DNA of 64,000 nucleotides from Pontiellaceae bacterium (GTDB taxonomy: Bacteria; Verrucomicrobiota; Kiritimatiellia; Kiritimatiellales; Pontiellaceae): contig JAFGVP010000013.1 in NCBI GenBank assembly GCA_016937945.1, forward strand, positions 31,446 through 95,445, read 5' to 3'. A program made the translations under genes and the position numbers. Shown here piece after piece: positions 11,278 to 20,283 of this stretch. The notes beneath the pieces were generated by a model that was not told where the DNA came from, did no database searches, and worked only from the letters and a program-made list of their open reading frames with translations. Position 1 is the first letter of the stretch. The number at the start of each line of letters is the position of its first letter.

Positions 11278-11598
11278 ATGAATACCATGCTGGTATATGT
11301 GACCGTGAAGGATGCGGAGGAAGCCCGCCGGATTGCGAAAACGGTGGTCGATGAACGCCTTGCGGCGTGCGCCAACCTGCTGGGCGGGGTGGAGTCCATC
11401 TATCGCTGGCAGGACAAAATCTGCGAGGATCGGGAAACGGCAATGATTCTGAAAACAACCGCCGACCTTCAGGATGCGTTGAGCATGCGGATTCAGGAGC
11501 TTCATTCCTACGATTGCCCCTGCGTGGTCTGCCTTCCGATTAACGGCGGGAATCCTGACTTTCTGCAGTGGATCGAGGAAAATACCGGGATTGCATAA
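11278..11598 (+). CDS. cutA: CutA-family divalent-cation tolerance protein
   Basis: This 106-residue protein is a full-length CutA1. It begins with the typical beta strand MLVYVTVKDAEEARRIAKTV and continues with LAACANLL, the conserved SIYRWQDKI and the C-terminal SYDCPCVVCLPINGG. Family members form very stable trimers and are linked to copper and other divalent-ion tolerance, although the biochemical role remains unclear. It lies 18 bp after zwf and is likely co-transcribed with it. A palindromic repeat element follows. Confidence 0.93.
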   Translation: MNTMLVYVTVKDAEEARRIAKTVVDERLAACANLLGGVESIYRWQDKICEDRETAMILKTTADLQDALSMRIQELHSYDCPCVVCLPINGGNPDFLQWIEENTGIA

Positions 11599-11631
11599 GT
11601 CTGTCGGCTATTGCGCTTTGGAAAAAGTGTA

Positions 11632-11699
11632 GCCGCATTCAAGTCGCAGGCGGGTCGCCTGCGGTACGTATCGCAGCGGTCCGGGCTGCTCAATGCGGC
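11632..11699. repeat. 68-nt palindromic element with outer inverted repeat and two inner hairpins
   Basis: An outer perfect 8-bp inverted repeat (11632-11639 with 11692-11699) encloses two hairpins. The first is 11645-11652 with 11656-11663 (8 bp, 3-nt loop). The second is 11673-11677 with 11685-11689. The layout is that of a three-way junction. The stretch 11663-11691 is nearly the same as 58451-58479 inside the pabB-pabC gene, which suggests a dispersed element. It lies between the convergent ends of cutA and the next gene and might also help terminate transcription, though no T-run follows. Confidence 0.65.
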
Positions 11700-11720
11700 C
11701 ACGGTTTTTCTTGTTTTGCT

Positions 11721-13703
11721 CTAGTCGTTATAGTTTTGCGCGGCCTGCACGATGATGTCCGGCGGAACATATGTTTCATTGCGGTGGACGTAGGTCATCA
11801 TGGGGGTGGGCTCCGGAAACCATCGCAGTTGGTCGGCCGCATTCGCGAGCGGCTGGTGATGCAGGCGGGCCAGCTTTTTGTAAAACACATCCGCCGCTTT
11901 GGGATGGCGGTTCTGTATCCACATGCCCGCGCTCCAGAGTATCATGGCTTTCTGATGGCGGTTCCATGCCAGATCGGCGGCCTCTCCGGCCAGTTGCGCT
12001 GCCAAATGCCGGTAGTGAAAGCGGATGTTGGGAACCGGGGCGGTTTCGGCGTAGGCCGGCACGGTATCCGGCGGGAGCAGTTCGCTTTCCTTGCCCATAC
12101 CGACATCGGGAAAGTATCCGTTGATAATGGTGTAGTCCGGGTAGAGCTCCGTGCCGCAAAGCTCCATGCCTTTCCACCGCATGATACGCGCCGCGTGATA
12201 AAGATGCGCTGCGCGGGTGTTGGGCGTGGACCAGAAATCGGACGCCTTTTTTCGGGCGTCAAGATAGGTCAGCAGCAGTTCGGCGAATTCCGGCGGATAA
12301 TAGGGTAGCGCCTCTTCCGGTCGGCCTTCCCGCATGAGGCGGCGGGCCAGCAGGTAGGACAGCCGAAGCTCAATGGTTCCTGTGTAGGTTTCCGTCGTCA
12401 GTGGAGCATCAAAGTCCGGAAGCTGATGATAAGGCGCCCGCTGGTCGAATCCGTCGACATAGCGTTTCAGTTCATCGGTCGCCATGAAACGTTCCGCAAT
12501 CAGCGCGGCATCCTGATAGGCCCCTGCACTGACAAAGCTGATCAGTGCGTCCATCATCTGTCCCTTCGATGCGTAAAGGGTTCCCATGCTGCCGAACAGG
12601 GCGGAATCCGTCGAAACGTTTGCCCGGTATCCGAAATCAAAAACGATCCGGTCGCTTTGAGGCAGCTCGGCGATCCACTTCTTCAGAAAGGCAAGGGCCT
12701 GATCGGTGTCTCCGGCGCGCTGGGCGAGCCGGTAGCGCAGCCAGTTGGCCACGATATCCTCTTCCGGACAGAGATCCAGATAGGTCCGGCACATTTCAAT
12801 TTCGCCGCTTTTGTACATGAACCACGCAAGCCGCGGCGTAATTTTCAGTTCAGGAAATTCGGCCATGGTTTCGATAAACTGCTTGTCGCCGGCATTAAAC
12901 AGGGCCATTGCTTCGAGCACCGCCATGTTGGGCGGCGCAAGATTTTTATCCCGGGCCCTTCGCATATCGAGCTGCAGGTGCTCCATGCAGAAATCGGCAA
13001 GCTCTTTGTCTCGTGCCCAGCCTTGATGGTAATAACCGACGGCCGCAATCCCTCGTTCCAGCCGGGCGGCCAGATTGGTCTGGGCAAGGTATTCGCGCTT
13101 ATACGACGCATGGGCCAGCCCCAGTTGGGAATCGTGTTTAAGCTTTTTCGCGGCGCTCCGGCAGTCGGCATAATGCAGCGAGGCTTCGTCGGGCAATCCG
13201 CGCGAGGAGGCCAGATTGCCGAGCATGTAATGGGTCCAGACCGTGCGGTAAGCCCGGTTGGTTTCGCTCAAGGCCAGCAGTTCCTTCCACGCCTTAGGGA
13301 ATCGTACGGATTCGTCGGCCATGAATTCCCGGGTGCCATCCAGATAGAGTGTGAATTCCTTGAGGTAATCCGGAAGTGCCGGTGCGACGGCATTGGTGTC
13401 TCCGGCGCGAACGGCTTTGGCGTAGGCGGCGTACAAATCCGCCCAACGTGCTTTATCGCCGGCGTTGGCCTTTTCCTGAAAACTTTCGATATCCGCTTTC
13501 AATGATGATTTTTCCCATCCGTAAGGAAAATCAACGCCGTCAATCAGGTCATACTCCTGCGCGATCAGTTCCAGTTCTTCCGACAGATTGATGCGCTCGG
13601 AAAAGGAATGGTCATAGTCGCTCAGGTAGCTGGAAGGGAAATAGGGCCCGCAGGCGTGTGCCGCGGATATCAGGATGAGCGAGAGGCAGATCGTTTTTAT
13701 CAT
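11721..13703 (-). CDS. Exported protein of unknown function, 660 residues, TPR-like
   Basis: The protein begins with a clear signal peptide (MIKTICLSLILISAAHA) followed by CGPYFPSSYL. The cysteine at the cleavage site is reminiscent of a lipoprotein, but the preceding residues do not make a standard lipobox. The remainder is predicted mostly alpha-helical from its composition, with degenerate tetratricopeptide-like stretches (for example residues about 165-200 and 300-360). Its ATG overlaps the stop of the preceding DUF3142 gene by four bases, so the two are translationally coupled and probably act together at the cell envelope. No enzymatic motif is seen and I do not recognise a named family. 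It is convergent with cutA. Confidence 0.8.
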   Translation of the reverse strand: MIKTICLSLILISAAHACGPYFPSSYLSDYDHSFSERINLSEELELIAQEYDLIDGVDFPYGWEKSSLKADIESFQEKANAGDKARWADLYAAYAKAVRAGDTNAVAPALPDYLKEFTLYLDGTREFMADESVRFPKAWKELLALSETNRAYRTVWTHYMLGNLASSRGLPDEASLHYADCRSAAKKLKHDSQLGLAHASYKREYLAQTNLAARLERGIAAVGYYHQGWARDKELADFCMEHLQLDMRRARDKNLAPPNMAVLEAMALFNAGDKQFIETMAEFPELKITPRLAWFMYKSGEIEMCRTYLDLCPEEDIVANWLRYRLAQRAGDTDQALAFLKKWIAELPQSDRIVFDFGYRANVSTDSALFGSMGTLYASKGQMMDALISFVSAGAYQDAALIAERFMATDELKRYVDGFDQRAPYHQLPDFDAPLTTETYTGTIELRLSYLLARRLMREGRPEEALPYYPPEFAELLLTYLDARKKASDFWSTPNTRAAHLYHAARIMRWKGMELCGTELYPDYTIINGYFPDVGMGKESELLPPDTVPAYAETAPVPNIRFHYRHLAAQLAGEAADLAWNRHQKAMILWSAGMWIQNRHPKAADVFYKKLARLHHQPLANAADQLRWFPEPTPMMTYVHRNETYVPPDIIVQAAQNYND

Positions 13704-14884
13704 GGGTATTCAATCGTGACGGTTGGTGGTTTAGCGGTCTGGAACCAGCCGATTCGCTGTGGCTGACCGGGTGAAGGAACGGAAAGTTGTATGCGGGGTG
13801 GAAGTCGGCCCGGCGACGGCGATGCGGCTTGAACAGAATGGTAAAGATCAAATGCGCCGGAGTCCTGCGGCCAGTCAATTTTGAGGATAAGTTCCGATTG
13901 GTCGATGATGCCGGTGTTGATGATTTCCAGCTCCATGGTGGTGGAGCTTACGGGGACCGCACGGCATATGATCGTTCCGGTTGGTTGTTCGCCGCGCTGC
14001 AGCCTGGTCAGCTCCGGTCGCGGAAGGCAGAGCCGGTCGCCTTCGACCGGGAGCCTGAACCAGATGACGCCTTCGGAATGTTTCTGCAAGTGAATCATCT
14101 TCTGCAGATAAAGAAGATCAGCAGGGTCGGCCGCAATTCGCTTCCTGATCGTATTCTCGCGTCGGCCCGGTCCCTCTGCGGTCAGGAATAGAAAACGGCC
14201 GTTTTCAGTATCAAAATTAAGTTCGTACGCATAGCAGGGCAGTGCAACGCGGTATGGTCGCTTCAGTGCTTCCGCCTTCCGGATGGCGCGCTCGGCAATC
14301 TTTCGATTGAGCAGTTCCGCCTTTTCGTCAAGTTGATCCGGCACATCGAGCCCATGCACCTGCAGTACAAACGAATCGACGGCCTCCGCCAGCGGACGGA
14401 AGGTTCGGTTGTCCAGATGGCAGGGGAGTACCGTGATGGAGAGACGCAGGTTTGCCCATGTTTTGCGATAGTCCGATACCAGTTTCAGATAGTCCGGCAG
14501 CATCCGTTCCGGGCAGTCTAGATCGAACTGTATTTCAGAGATCCGGCACGGGTTGTCGTCTCGCATCAGTGACTGCGTTATCCGGTTCAGTTCCTTTTCA
14601 ATGTCTTCGCGCCGGAAAGCCTTCAGAGGAATGCGAATGACCGGGATAATGCCGTGTCCGCTGTTCGCAAGTTTATTCCACGGAATGTCGACCATTCGGC
14701 TTTCACCTGTTGCCGGAATGACCGACGCAACGGGGTAGAGCGTGGTCGGCGCTTCGCCGTAAACCGCCTGCTGTACGTTGGTTGACCAGGCCTGCTGCCA
14801 GACATAATAGCGATCCATGTTCCGATCCGAAAACGACATCAGCGGAAGCAGTAACAGGCAGAGAATGGCGGCGGAAAACTTCAT
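13700..14884 (-). CDS. DUF3142-like exported protein
   Basis: This 394-residue protein starts with a signal peptide (MKFSAAILCLLLLPLMSFS). Residues about 75-200 carry sequence typical of DUF3142 proteins: a PVIRIPLKAF strand, then ISEIQFDLDCPERMLPDY and LSITVLPCHL, which looks like part of a TIM-barrel glycosidase-like fold. An enzymatic function is not established for this family. The ATG at 14884 is preferred to the upstream in-frame one because it places the signal peptide at the N-terminus. The stop overlaps the start of the following 660-residue exported protein (ATGA), so the two form a small operon. Confidence 0.75.
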   Translation of the reverse strand: MKFSAAILCLLLLPLMSFSDRNMDRYYVWQQAWSTNVQQAVYGEAPTTLYPVASVIPATGESRMVDIPWNKLANSGHGIIPVIRIPLKAFRREDIEKELNRITQSLMRDDNPCRISEIQFDLDCPERMLPDYLKLVSDYRKTWANLRLSITVLPCHLDNRTFRPLAEAVDSFVLQVHGLDVPDQLDEKAELLNRKIAERAIRKAEALKRPYRVALPCYAYELNFDTENGRFLFLTAEGPGRRENTIRKRIAADPADLLYLQKMIHLQKHSEGVIWFRLPVEGDRLCLPRPELTRLQRGEQPTGTIICRAVPVSSTTMELEIINTGIIDQSELILKIDWPQDSGAFDLYHSVQAASPSPGRLPPRIQLSVPSPGQPQRIGWFQTAKPPTVTIEYP

Positions 14885-15019
14885 TTGCTGCAGTGTAATT
14901 TGACGCGTGGAGACTGGCAAAACAAATGCCTTCGAGATCTGTCCAATTCAAAACATCGATAAAAACTTGCGATTTTGATGTGTACGATGGAAGTTATCCG
15001 GATCAAACAGGGGGGAGTT

Positions 15020-15337
15020 ATGGAAATTCTTGCGACGTTCGCGATCCAGATACCGATGTTTCTTGCCATATTGTTTTTGGTGGCTGCGGCCATTACCAAA
15101 GCAGGTAAGGAACGGGGGGCGGTTCTTGTTATCATGGGCGCGGTTGGACTGCTGCTGTTGGCGGTTATCAGTCCCGTAATCTACATGACGATCATTCCTA
15201 AACTGATTGAGAGCGGAAACGTCGAAAGTGTAAGAGCCGTTCATACCACGGTTTCCGTGGTCATTAATATCTTCTGGGCGATTGCTGTATCAATGATTGC
15301 GCTGGGTACGCTGATTCGTCCGACCGCAGGGAAATAG
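15020..15337 (+). CDS. Small membrane protein, about three transmembrane helices
   Basis: From an ATG preceded by a strong GGGGGAG ribosome-binding site, this encodes 105 residues with three hydrophobic segments: near the N-terminus (IQIPMFLAILFLVAAAI), about residues 34-55 (GAVLVIMGAVGLLLLAVIS) and about 75-98 (VVINIFWAIAVSMIALGTL). No family is recognised. It lies 8 bp before truA in the same direction and is likely co-transcribed with it; I see no functional link beyond that. Confidence 0.75.
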   Translation: MEILATFAIQIPMFLAILFLVAAAITKAGKERGAVLVIMGAVGLLLLAVISPVIYMTIIPKLIESGNVESVRAVHTTVSVVINIFWAIAVSMIALGTLIRPTAGK

Positions 15338-15345
15338 CCTGAACG

Positions 15346-16089
15346 ATGTCTACACGTTACAAAATCAAGGTGGCCTATGACGGTACCAACTATTCCGGAT
15401 GGCAGGTTCAGCCGCATCATCGCACGGTACAGGGGGAAATTGAACGACTGCTGGCCGAGATGACCTGTCAGAAGCATGTGCGCGTCGAGTCGTCGGGCCG
15501 GACCGATGCCGGAGTTCATGCGCGTGCGCAGGTTGCACATTTTGACCTTAAAAAGCCGGTGGACCCGAAATATTTCATGCGCGGGCTCAATGCCCAGCTG
15601 GACCGGGATATCCGCGTGATGAGTTTTGAACAGGTTTCTCCCGATTTTCATGCCCGGTTCAGTGCGGTCGGCAAGGAATACCGCTATTTTATCTACAATG
15701 GTCTGCTGGTGCCGCCGGAAAAGCGGTTGTATCGTTTGCAGGAAGGTCGCCGGCTTGATGTCGACCGTATGCGGCAGGCCGCCGCGCTGCTGACCGGAGA
15801 ACATGATTTCGCGCCGTTTTCAGCTAATCCCAAGCGGGAACTGGACGGCACGGTACGAACGATCCACTCCTTTAATATCCGCCGGCATGGCGCTGATATC
15901 ACGTTGGAAGTCCAGGGCAACGGCTTTCTCTATAAGATGGTACGCAGTCTGGCCGGTTTCCTGATTGAGGTCGGGATGGGCCGCAGAGAGCCGGAATTTG
16001 TTCACGACATCTTTGCCCACGGAAAGCGTACCGCCGTCGTCCCCACCGCCCAGCCGCAGGGGCTCTTTCTTTGGAAGGTCTTTTATTAG
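15346..16089 (+). CDS. truA: tRNA pseudouridine(38-40) synthase TruA
   Basis: TruA isomerises uridines 38-40 in the anticodon stem of many tRNAs. The 247-residue protein has the family's opening KVAYDGTNYSGWQVQP, the catalytic aspartate Asp54 in the SSGRTDAGVHA motif, KEYRYFIYN, and the C-terminal NGFLYKMVRSLAGFLIEVG. The length is typical. It follows the small membrane protein by 8 bp. Confidence 0.97.
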   Translation: MSTRYKIKVAYDGTNYSGWQVQPHHRTVQGEIERLLAEMTCQKHVRVESSGRTDAGVHARAQVAHFDLKKPVDPKYFMRGLNAQLDRDIRVMSFEQVSPDFHARFSAVGKEYRYFIYNGLLVPPEKRLYRLQEGRRLDVDRMRQAAALLTGEHDFAPFSANPKRELDGTVRTIHSFNIRRHGADITLEVQGNGFLYKMVRSLAGFLIEVGMGRREPEFVHDIFAHGKRTAVVPTAQPQGLFLWKVFY

Positions 16090-16199
16090 CCTCTGCCGCA
16101 GTCCATTAGAATTCTGTTAAAGAGAGTTTGCGGCTTGTCGTGGCACATCCTGTGCATTATCTCACCCTGAAACTTTCGAATAAATGGGGGTTCGATGGG

Positions 16200-18296
16200 A
16201 TGATGAATAACGGGGATGAAGGGGTGTCGGCAGGGCATGTGGATTATGACACATGTGATTTGTCAGGTTTTGTGTCTCACCGGAACTTTCTCGATGTAAA
16301 AACCACGGTAGGGGATGCCAGTGAGATTTTTCAGAGAGAAGAGTGCAATTATCTGGCGGTTGTGGATCAGGGCGCGGTCGTCGGAGTGTGTCCGCTTAAT
16401 ATTCTGAGCAGTCTGTGGGCGAATCGATTTGGACACGCTTTGTATGATCGCGACCCGATTGTCCGCCACATGGAGCATCGGGTGCAGATGTTGCATCAGG
16501 GGGTGCGCCTTCGCGATGCGCTTCAGACCTTTTTTTCTCAGCCGATTCATGACCTGAATCAGGATGCCATCCTGGTGGATGAAGAGGGGCACTACCTGGG
16601 CAATATTGAGGCCCGTCAGATTGTATCTCTCCAGCAGGGGCTGTTGGATATGCAGTTGCAGAAAACGCGGCAGATGGCGGAAAATATGGCGGATATGAAC
16701 CGGCAACTCAAGCAGGCCAACCGCGCAGCGCTGAAAGCCAGCGAGGCGAAAAGCAGTTTTCTTGCAAATATGAGCCACGAAATCCGCACGCCCATGAACG
16801 GTATCATGGGCATGAGTCAACTGCTTCGATCGACCCAGCTTGATGCAACGCAGCAGGAGTATATCGATGACATCTGTGATTCATCCCAGGCGCTCCTGAG
16901 CATCATCAACGACATTCTTGATCTGTCCAAGGTGGAGTCTTCAAACTTCGAGTTGGAGGCCGTCACGATTGATCTGCGCGATCTGCTCCGATCACTTTGC
17001 CGTCTGTTTGCGGTCAATGCGTCTGAGCGAGGGTTGGAACTGGCCTGCATGATCGATCCATCGCTTCCGGAGAGGATCATCGGCGATTCCACCCGAATCC
17101 GTCAGGTGCTGGTGAATCTGCTTTCGAATGCCATCAAGTTTACAACGCAGGGGCACGTATTGTTGATGGTCGGTTATACACCGGGAAAATCCGGCGGCAA
17201 AAACGAGATATGCTTTCATGTGGAGGATACCGGAGTCGGCATGGAGGCCTCCTCCCTTGAACATATTTTCAATCCCTTTGTACAGGCGGATGTTTCCACC
17301 ACGAGAAAGTTTGGAGGGACCGGTCTGGGCTTGACGATTTCCCGGAGACTGGCCCGGGCCATGGGCGGGGATCTTCGAGTGCAGAGTGAAAAGGGCGTTG
17401 GATCAACCTTTCTTTTTACGGCACAGGTTGCGGTTCCGAACGAAACGGTTCTGCCTGTGGTTCAGTTCCGTGGGCGGAAACGCATCCTTGTGGTATGCCC
17501 TTCAATGCTGACCGGCAGGACCATCCGACACCTGACGGATAGCCTCGGCATTGAGGCGGTTGTAACAAGGAGTCCTCGGGAAGCCATCAAACATTTGCAG
17601 GTAACAGAACCCTCTTTTGACGGAATCGTTATCGATTCACACATAAAAGAGTCGGACTTCAGTCGTCTTAGCCGGATGGTCCGGATACACAGTCAGGCTG
17701 CTCCGATTCAGTTGATTACCTTGTGCGGTATGGGGCAGGAGGTGCCCGGTTTCATTCTGAGCGGCGGTTTTACCGCTGTATTGAGAAAGCCGCTGTTTGT
17801 TCCGGATTTGGTAACCGCACTCTCTGAAGGCAGACTTCCGGATTATTCCTCGGTGCAGGCCGAATCCTCAGTCGGTCAGTGTGAGTCAAATCATATATTC
17901 GGGCGTCGGGCGCTTCTCGCCGAGGATAATATTGTCAATCAGCGGGTCATGATGCGAATGCTCGAAAAACTGGGGATGGAGGTCGTCGTTGTTCCCGATG
18001 GAAGTCAGGCGGTAAAGGCGTTTGAGACTTCGGCATTTGACGTGGTACTCATGGATGCCCAAATGCCCGTAATGGACGGAATTGAGGCCGGAATGTCAAT
18101 TCGCCGATTCCCCGGTGGAAACGAGACACCGATTGTTGTCGTTACTGCCAATGCTATGAAAGGAGAGCGAGAACGGTTTCTTGCCCTCGGCTTTGATGAC
18201 TATATTTCCAAGCCGGTCAATGCGGATGTGCTTAAGGATGTTTTGAACCGGCTGTTCTCGATCGATAGCTCATACCCTGCCCGTTTTGCTGTTTAG
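16200..18296 (+). CDS. Soluble hybrid histidine kinase with N-terminal CBS pair and C-terminal receiver
   Basis: The 698-residue product has two CBS-like motifs in residues about 25-145 (LDVKTTVGDASEIF...YLAVVDQGAVVGVCPL and VRLRDALQTFF...AILVDEEGHYLGNI). A coiled-coil linker follows, then HisKA with phospho-acceptor His193 ([13 protein letters not shown]), HATPase_c with N, G1 and G2 boxes (LVNLLSNAIKF, EDTGVGM, FGGTGLGLTIS), a degenerate receiver-like segment and a C-terminal receiver with Asp619 (LMDAQMPVMDG). No membrane helix is seen, so it probably reads an intracellular signal, perhaps an adenosyl nucleotide bound by the CBS pair. A TTG start at 16128 would add 24 unremarkable residues; the ATG at 16200 with an upstream G-rich site is preferred. 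No cognate response regulator is adjacent. Confidence 0.85.
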   Translation: MMNNGDEGVSAGHVDYDTCDLSGFVSHRNFLDVKTTVGDASEIFQREECNYLAVVDQGAVVGVCPLNILSSLWANRFGHALYDRDPIVRHMEHRVQMLHQGVRLRDALQTFFSQPIHDLNQDAILVDEEGHYLGNIEARQIVSLQQGLLDMQLQKTRQMAENMADMNRQLKQANRAALKASEAKSSFLANMSHEIRTPMNGIMGMSQLLRSTQLDATQQEYIDDICDSSQALLSIINDILDLSKVESSNFELEAVTIDLRDLLRSLCRLFAVNASERGLELACMIDPSLPERIIGDSTRIRQVLVNLLSNAIKFTTQGHVLLMVGYTPGKSGGKNEICFHVEDTGVGMEASSLEHIFNPFVQADVSTTRKFGGTGLGLTISRRLARAMGGDLRVQSEKGVGSTFLFTAQVAVPNETVLPVVQFRGRKRILVVCPSMLTGRTIRHLTDSLGIEAVVTRSPREAIKHLQVTEPSFDGIVIDSHIKESDFSRLSRMVRIHSQAAPIQLITLCGMGQEVPGFILSGGFTAVLRKPLFVPDLVTALSEGRLPDYSSVQAESSVGQCESNHIFGRRALLAEDNIVNQRVMMRMLEKLGMEVVVVPDGSQAVKAFETSAFDVVLMDAQMPVMDGIEAGMSIRRFPGGNETPIVVVTANAMKGERERFLALGFDDYISKPVNADVLKDVLNRLFSIDSSYPARFAV

Positions 18297-18537
18297 CCGA
18301 TAAAGGAGCCCGGTTTTTCTGTCTTCTGTCCGTTTGCTGATTCGGTCCGGTTGTCGTGTGCCGCCTCTTGAATCTTCTGCATTAACTGGTTGCATCTCTG
18401 AAACATCGGCGTATACATGCCCGTTCGTTTTGCGGAACCACGATTTTTGAGTTCCGTTCATTCGGGGTCGATTTCTTGCGATGGGCGCGGGGAGCATGGC
18501 TTCGATTAATTGCAGCCATGTGCTGAGCAAGGATATC

Positions 18538-20217
18538 ATGACATTCAATGATCTGGGGCTGAGCCCCGAAACACTTAAATCCATTCAATCCCTTGGATTC
18601 GAAACACCGACCCCGATTCAGGCGCAGGCGATTCCCGTACTGCTCACCGGCGAGCGGGATTTTGTCGGTCTGGCTTCGACGGGAACCGGTAAAACAGCCG
18701 CCTTCGGCCTGCCGCTGCTGGAACGGGTCGACCCGTCCATCGAAGCGCCGCAGGCGATTGTGCTCAGCCCGACCCGCGAACTGTGCCTTCAGATTGCCGA
18801 CGACCTGCGCAAGTTTTCGCGTCATCGTTCCGGTCTACGGATTACCGCTGTTTATGGAGGCTCCAACATTGTCACGCAGATCCGCGAACTGAAGCAGGGT
18901 GCGCAGGTGATTGTGGCTACACCCGGACGTCTTCTCGATCTGATCGAGCGCCGGGCCGCCCGGTTGGATCAGGTTTCGATGGTGGTGCTCGACGAAGCCG
19001 ACGAAATGCTCAACATGGGCTTTAAGGATGAACTCGATGCCATTCTGGAAAAGGCTCCGGAGCAGCGCGTGACCTGGCTCTTTTCCGCCACCATGGCCAA
19101 GGGCGTGGCCCGCATTGCCCAGAACTATCAGCACGATCCCGTTGAAATCTCCGTGGGCGGACGCAACGAATCCGCCGCCAATATTGAGCACTACTGTTTC
19201 ATGGTTCATGAAAAGGATCGTTATACCGCCCTGAAACGGATTCTGGACTACCTGCCGGAAATCTATGGCCTCGTATTCTGCCGGACCCGTGCCGAAACGC
19301 AGCAGGTGGCCGAAAAGCTGATGGCTGACGGCTATTCCGCCGATGCCCTCCACGGCGATCTGTCGCAGGCGCAGCGCGATTATGTCATGCGCAAGTTCCG
19401 TCAGCGGACCGTGCAGGTGCTGGTGGCGACCGATGTGGCGGCGCGCGGTATTGACGTTGATGACATCACGCACGTAGTCCACTACAAGCTCTCCGACGAA
19501 GTGGCGGCTTACACGCACCGCTCCGGTCGTACGGCGCGCGCCGGTAAATCCGGCGTTTCAATTGCGCTGATCAATATGCATGAGCGCCGCCGCATTGCCG
19601 AGCTTGAGCGCCGGAACAATATTCAGATTAAGCTGGAAAAAGTGCCCGATGCCCGCGCCATCTGCGAAAACCAGCTGCTCGCACTGATTCATCGCGTGGT
19701 TGAGGTTGAGGTGAACGAAGAAGAGATTCGCGATTATCTGCCGCCGGCCTACGAAGCACTCTGCCATCTCGACAAGAAAGAGATCATCAAACGCTTTGTT
19801 GCCGTCGAGTTTAACCATTTCCTCGACTACTACCGCGACGCCGAAGACATCAACGCCAAGTCCAAGCCGCCGCGCCGCGAACACCAGCCCGGTCAGCAGC
19901 GTTCGGATAACGCCAAGCGCAACCGCCGGATGCAGGCGTACGACACCAAGCGTTTTTCCGTGAATGTCGGCCGTGTTCACAAAGTGAACGCCGGTGCAAT
20001 CGTCCGGCTCGTCTGCGAAAACTGCAACCTGAAATCCAACCAGATCGGCGCCATCGATCTCGGTCGCGACACCTCGTTCTTTGAAGTCTCGAAAGAGGCC
20101 GCCGGCGCTATTCGTTCCGGCATGAACAACCTTACGCTGGACGGTCGCAAAGTGAGCATCCGTTCTGCTTCCGGCGAGGGCCGCAAGCCGCAGCCGCGCC
20201 GTCGCCCGCGGGATTAG
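18538..20217 (+). CDS. DEAD-box ATP-dependent RNA helicase with DbpA-like RNA-binding domain
   Basis: This 559-residue protein unwinds RNA and is probably involved in ribosome assembly or RNA decay. It has the Q motif (TPTPIQAQAIP), Walker A (ASTGTGKT, residues 46-53), PTRELCLQ, VLDEADEML, the SAT motif, and the C-terminal helicase motifs including ATDVAARGIDV and HRSGRTARAGK. The last 80 residues form a DbpA-type RNA-binding domain, followed by a basic tail (RKPQPRRRPRD). The architecture is closest to DeaD/CsdA. The start at 18538 has an AAGGA site; 57 bases of open frame upstream are not needed. The 240 bp leader before it has no other gene that I can support. Confidence 0.93.
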   Translation: MTFNDLGLSPETLKSIQSLGFETPTPIQAQAIPVLLTGERDFVGLASTGTGKTAAFGLPLLERVDPSIEAPQAIVLSPTRELCLQIADDLRKFSRHRSGLRITAVYGGSNIVTQIRELKQGAQVIVATPGRLLDLIERRAARLDQVSMVVLDEADEMLNMGFKDELDAILEKAPEQRVTWLFSATMAKGVARIAQNYQHDPVEISVGGRNESAANIEHYCFMVHEKDRYTALKRILDYLPEIYGLVFCRTRAETQQVAEKLMADGYSADALHGDLSQAQRDYVMRKFRQRTVQVLVATDVAARGIDVDDITHVVHYKLSDEVAAYTHRSGRTARAGKSGVSIALINMHERRRIAELERRNNIQIKLEKVPDARAICENQLLALIHRVVEVEVNEEEIRDYLPPAYEALCHLDKKEIIKRFVAVEFNHFLDYYRDAEDINAKSKPPRREHQPGQQRSDNAKRNRRMQAYDTKRFSVNVGRVHKVNAGAIVRLVCENCNLKSNQIGAIDLGRDTSFFEVSKEAAGAIRSGMNNLTLDGRKVSIRSASGEGRKPQPRRRPRD

Positions 20218-20223
20218 GTTGAG

Positions 20224-20250
20224 GTAGGGACGGCTCGCTGAGCCGTCCGC
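20224..20250. repeat. GTAG-headed palindromic repeat (copy 1)
   Basis: GTAG at 20224-20227 is followed at once by a perfect 9-bp stem (20228-20236 with 20240-20248) and a 3-nt loop, GCT. It lies between the convergent helicase and membrane-protein genes and may help terminate transcription, though no T-run follows. A close relative with a base-paired set of compensatory differences is inside pabB at 57903-57950. Confidence 0.65.
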
Positions 20251-20283
20251 ACCTGTAAATGTAGTGCTTTCGGCGAATCAGCG

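Noticed and set aside
10051..11505. 484-residue open frame antisense to zwf and cutA
   Set aside because: It is a shadow of two conserved genes, crosses their boundary and has no domain signal.
12426..13505. 359-residue open frame opposite the 660-residue exported protein
   Set aside because: The minus-strand gene has a signal peptide and coupled start; the plus frame has neither and no family motif.
16128..16199. TTG start for the CBS-domain kinase
   Set aside because: The extra 24 residues lack a domain, and an ATG with a G-rich site lies at 16200.
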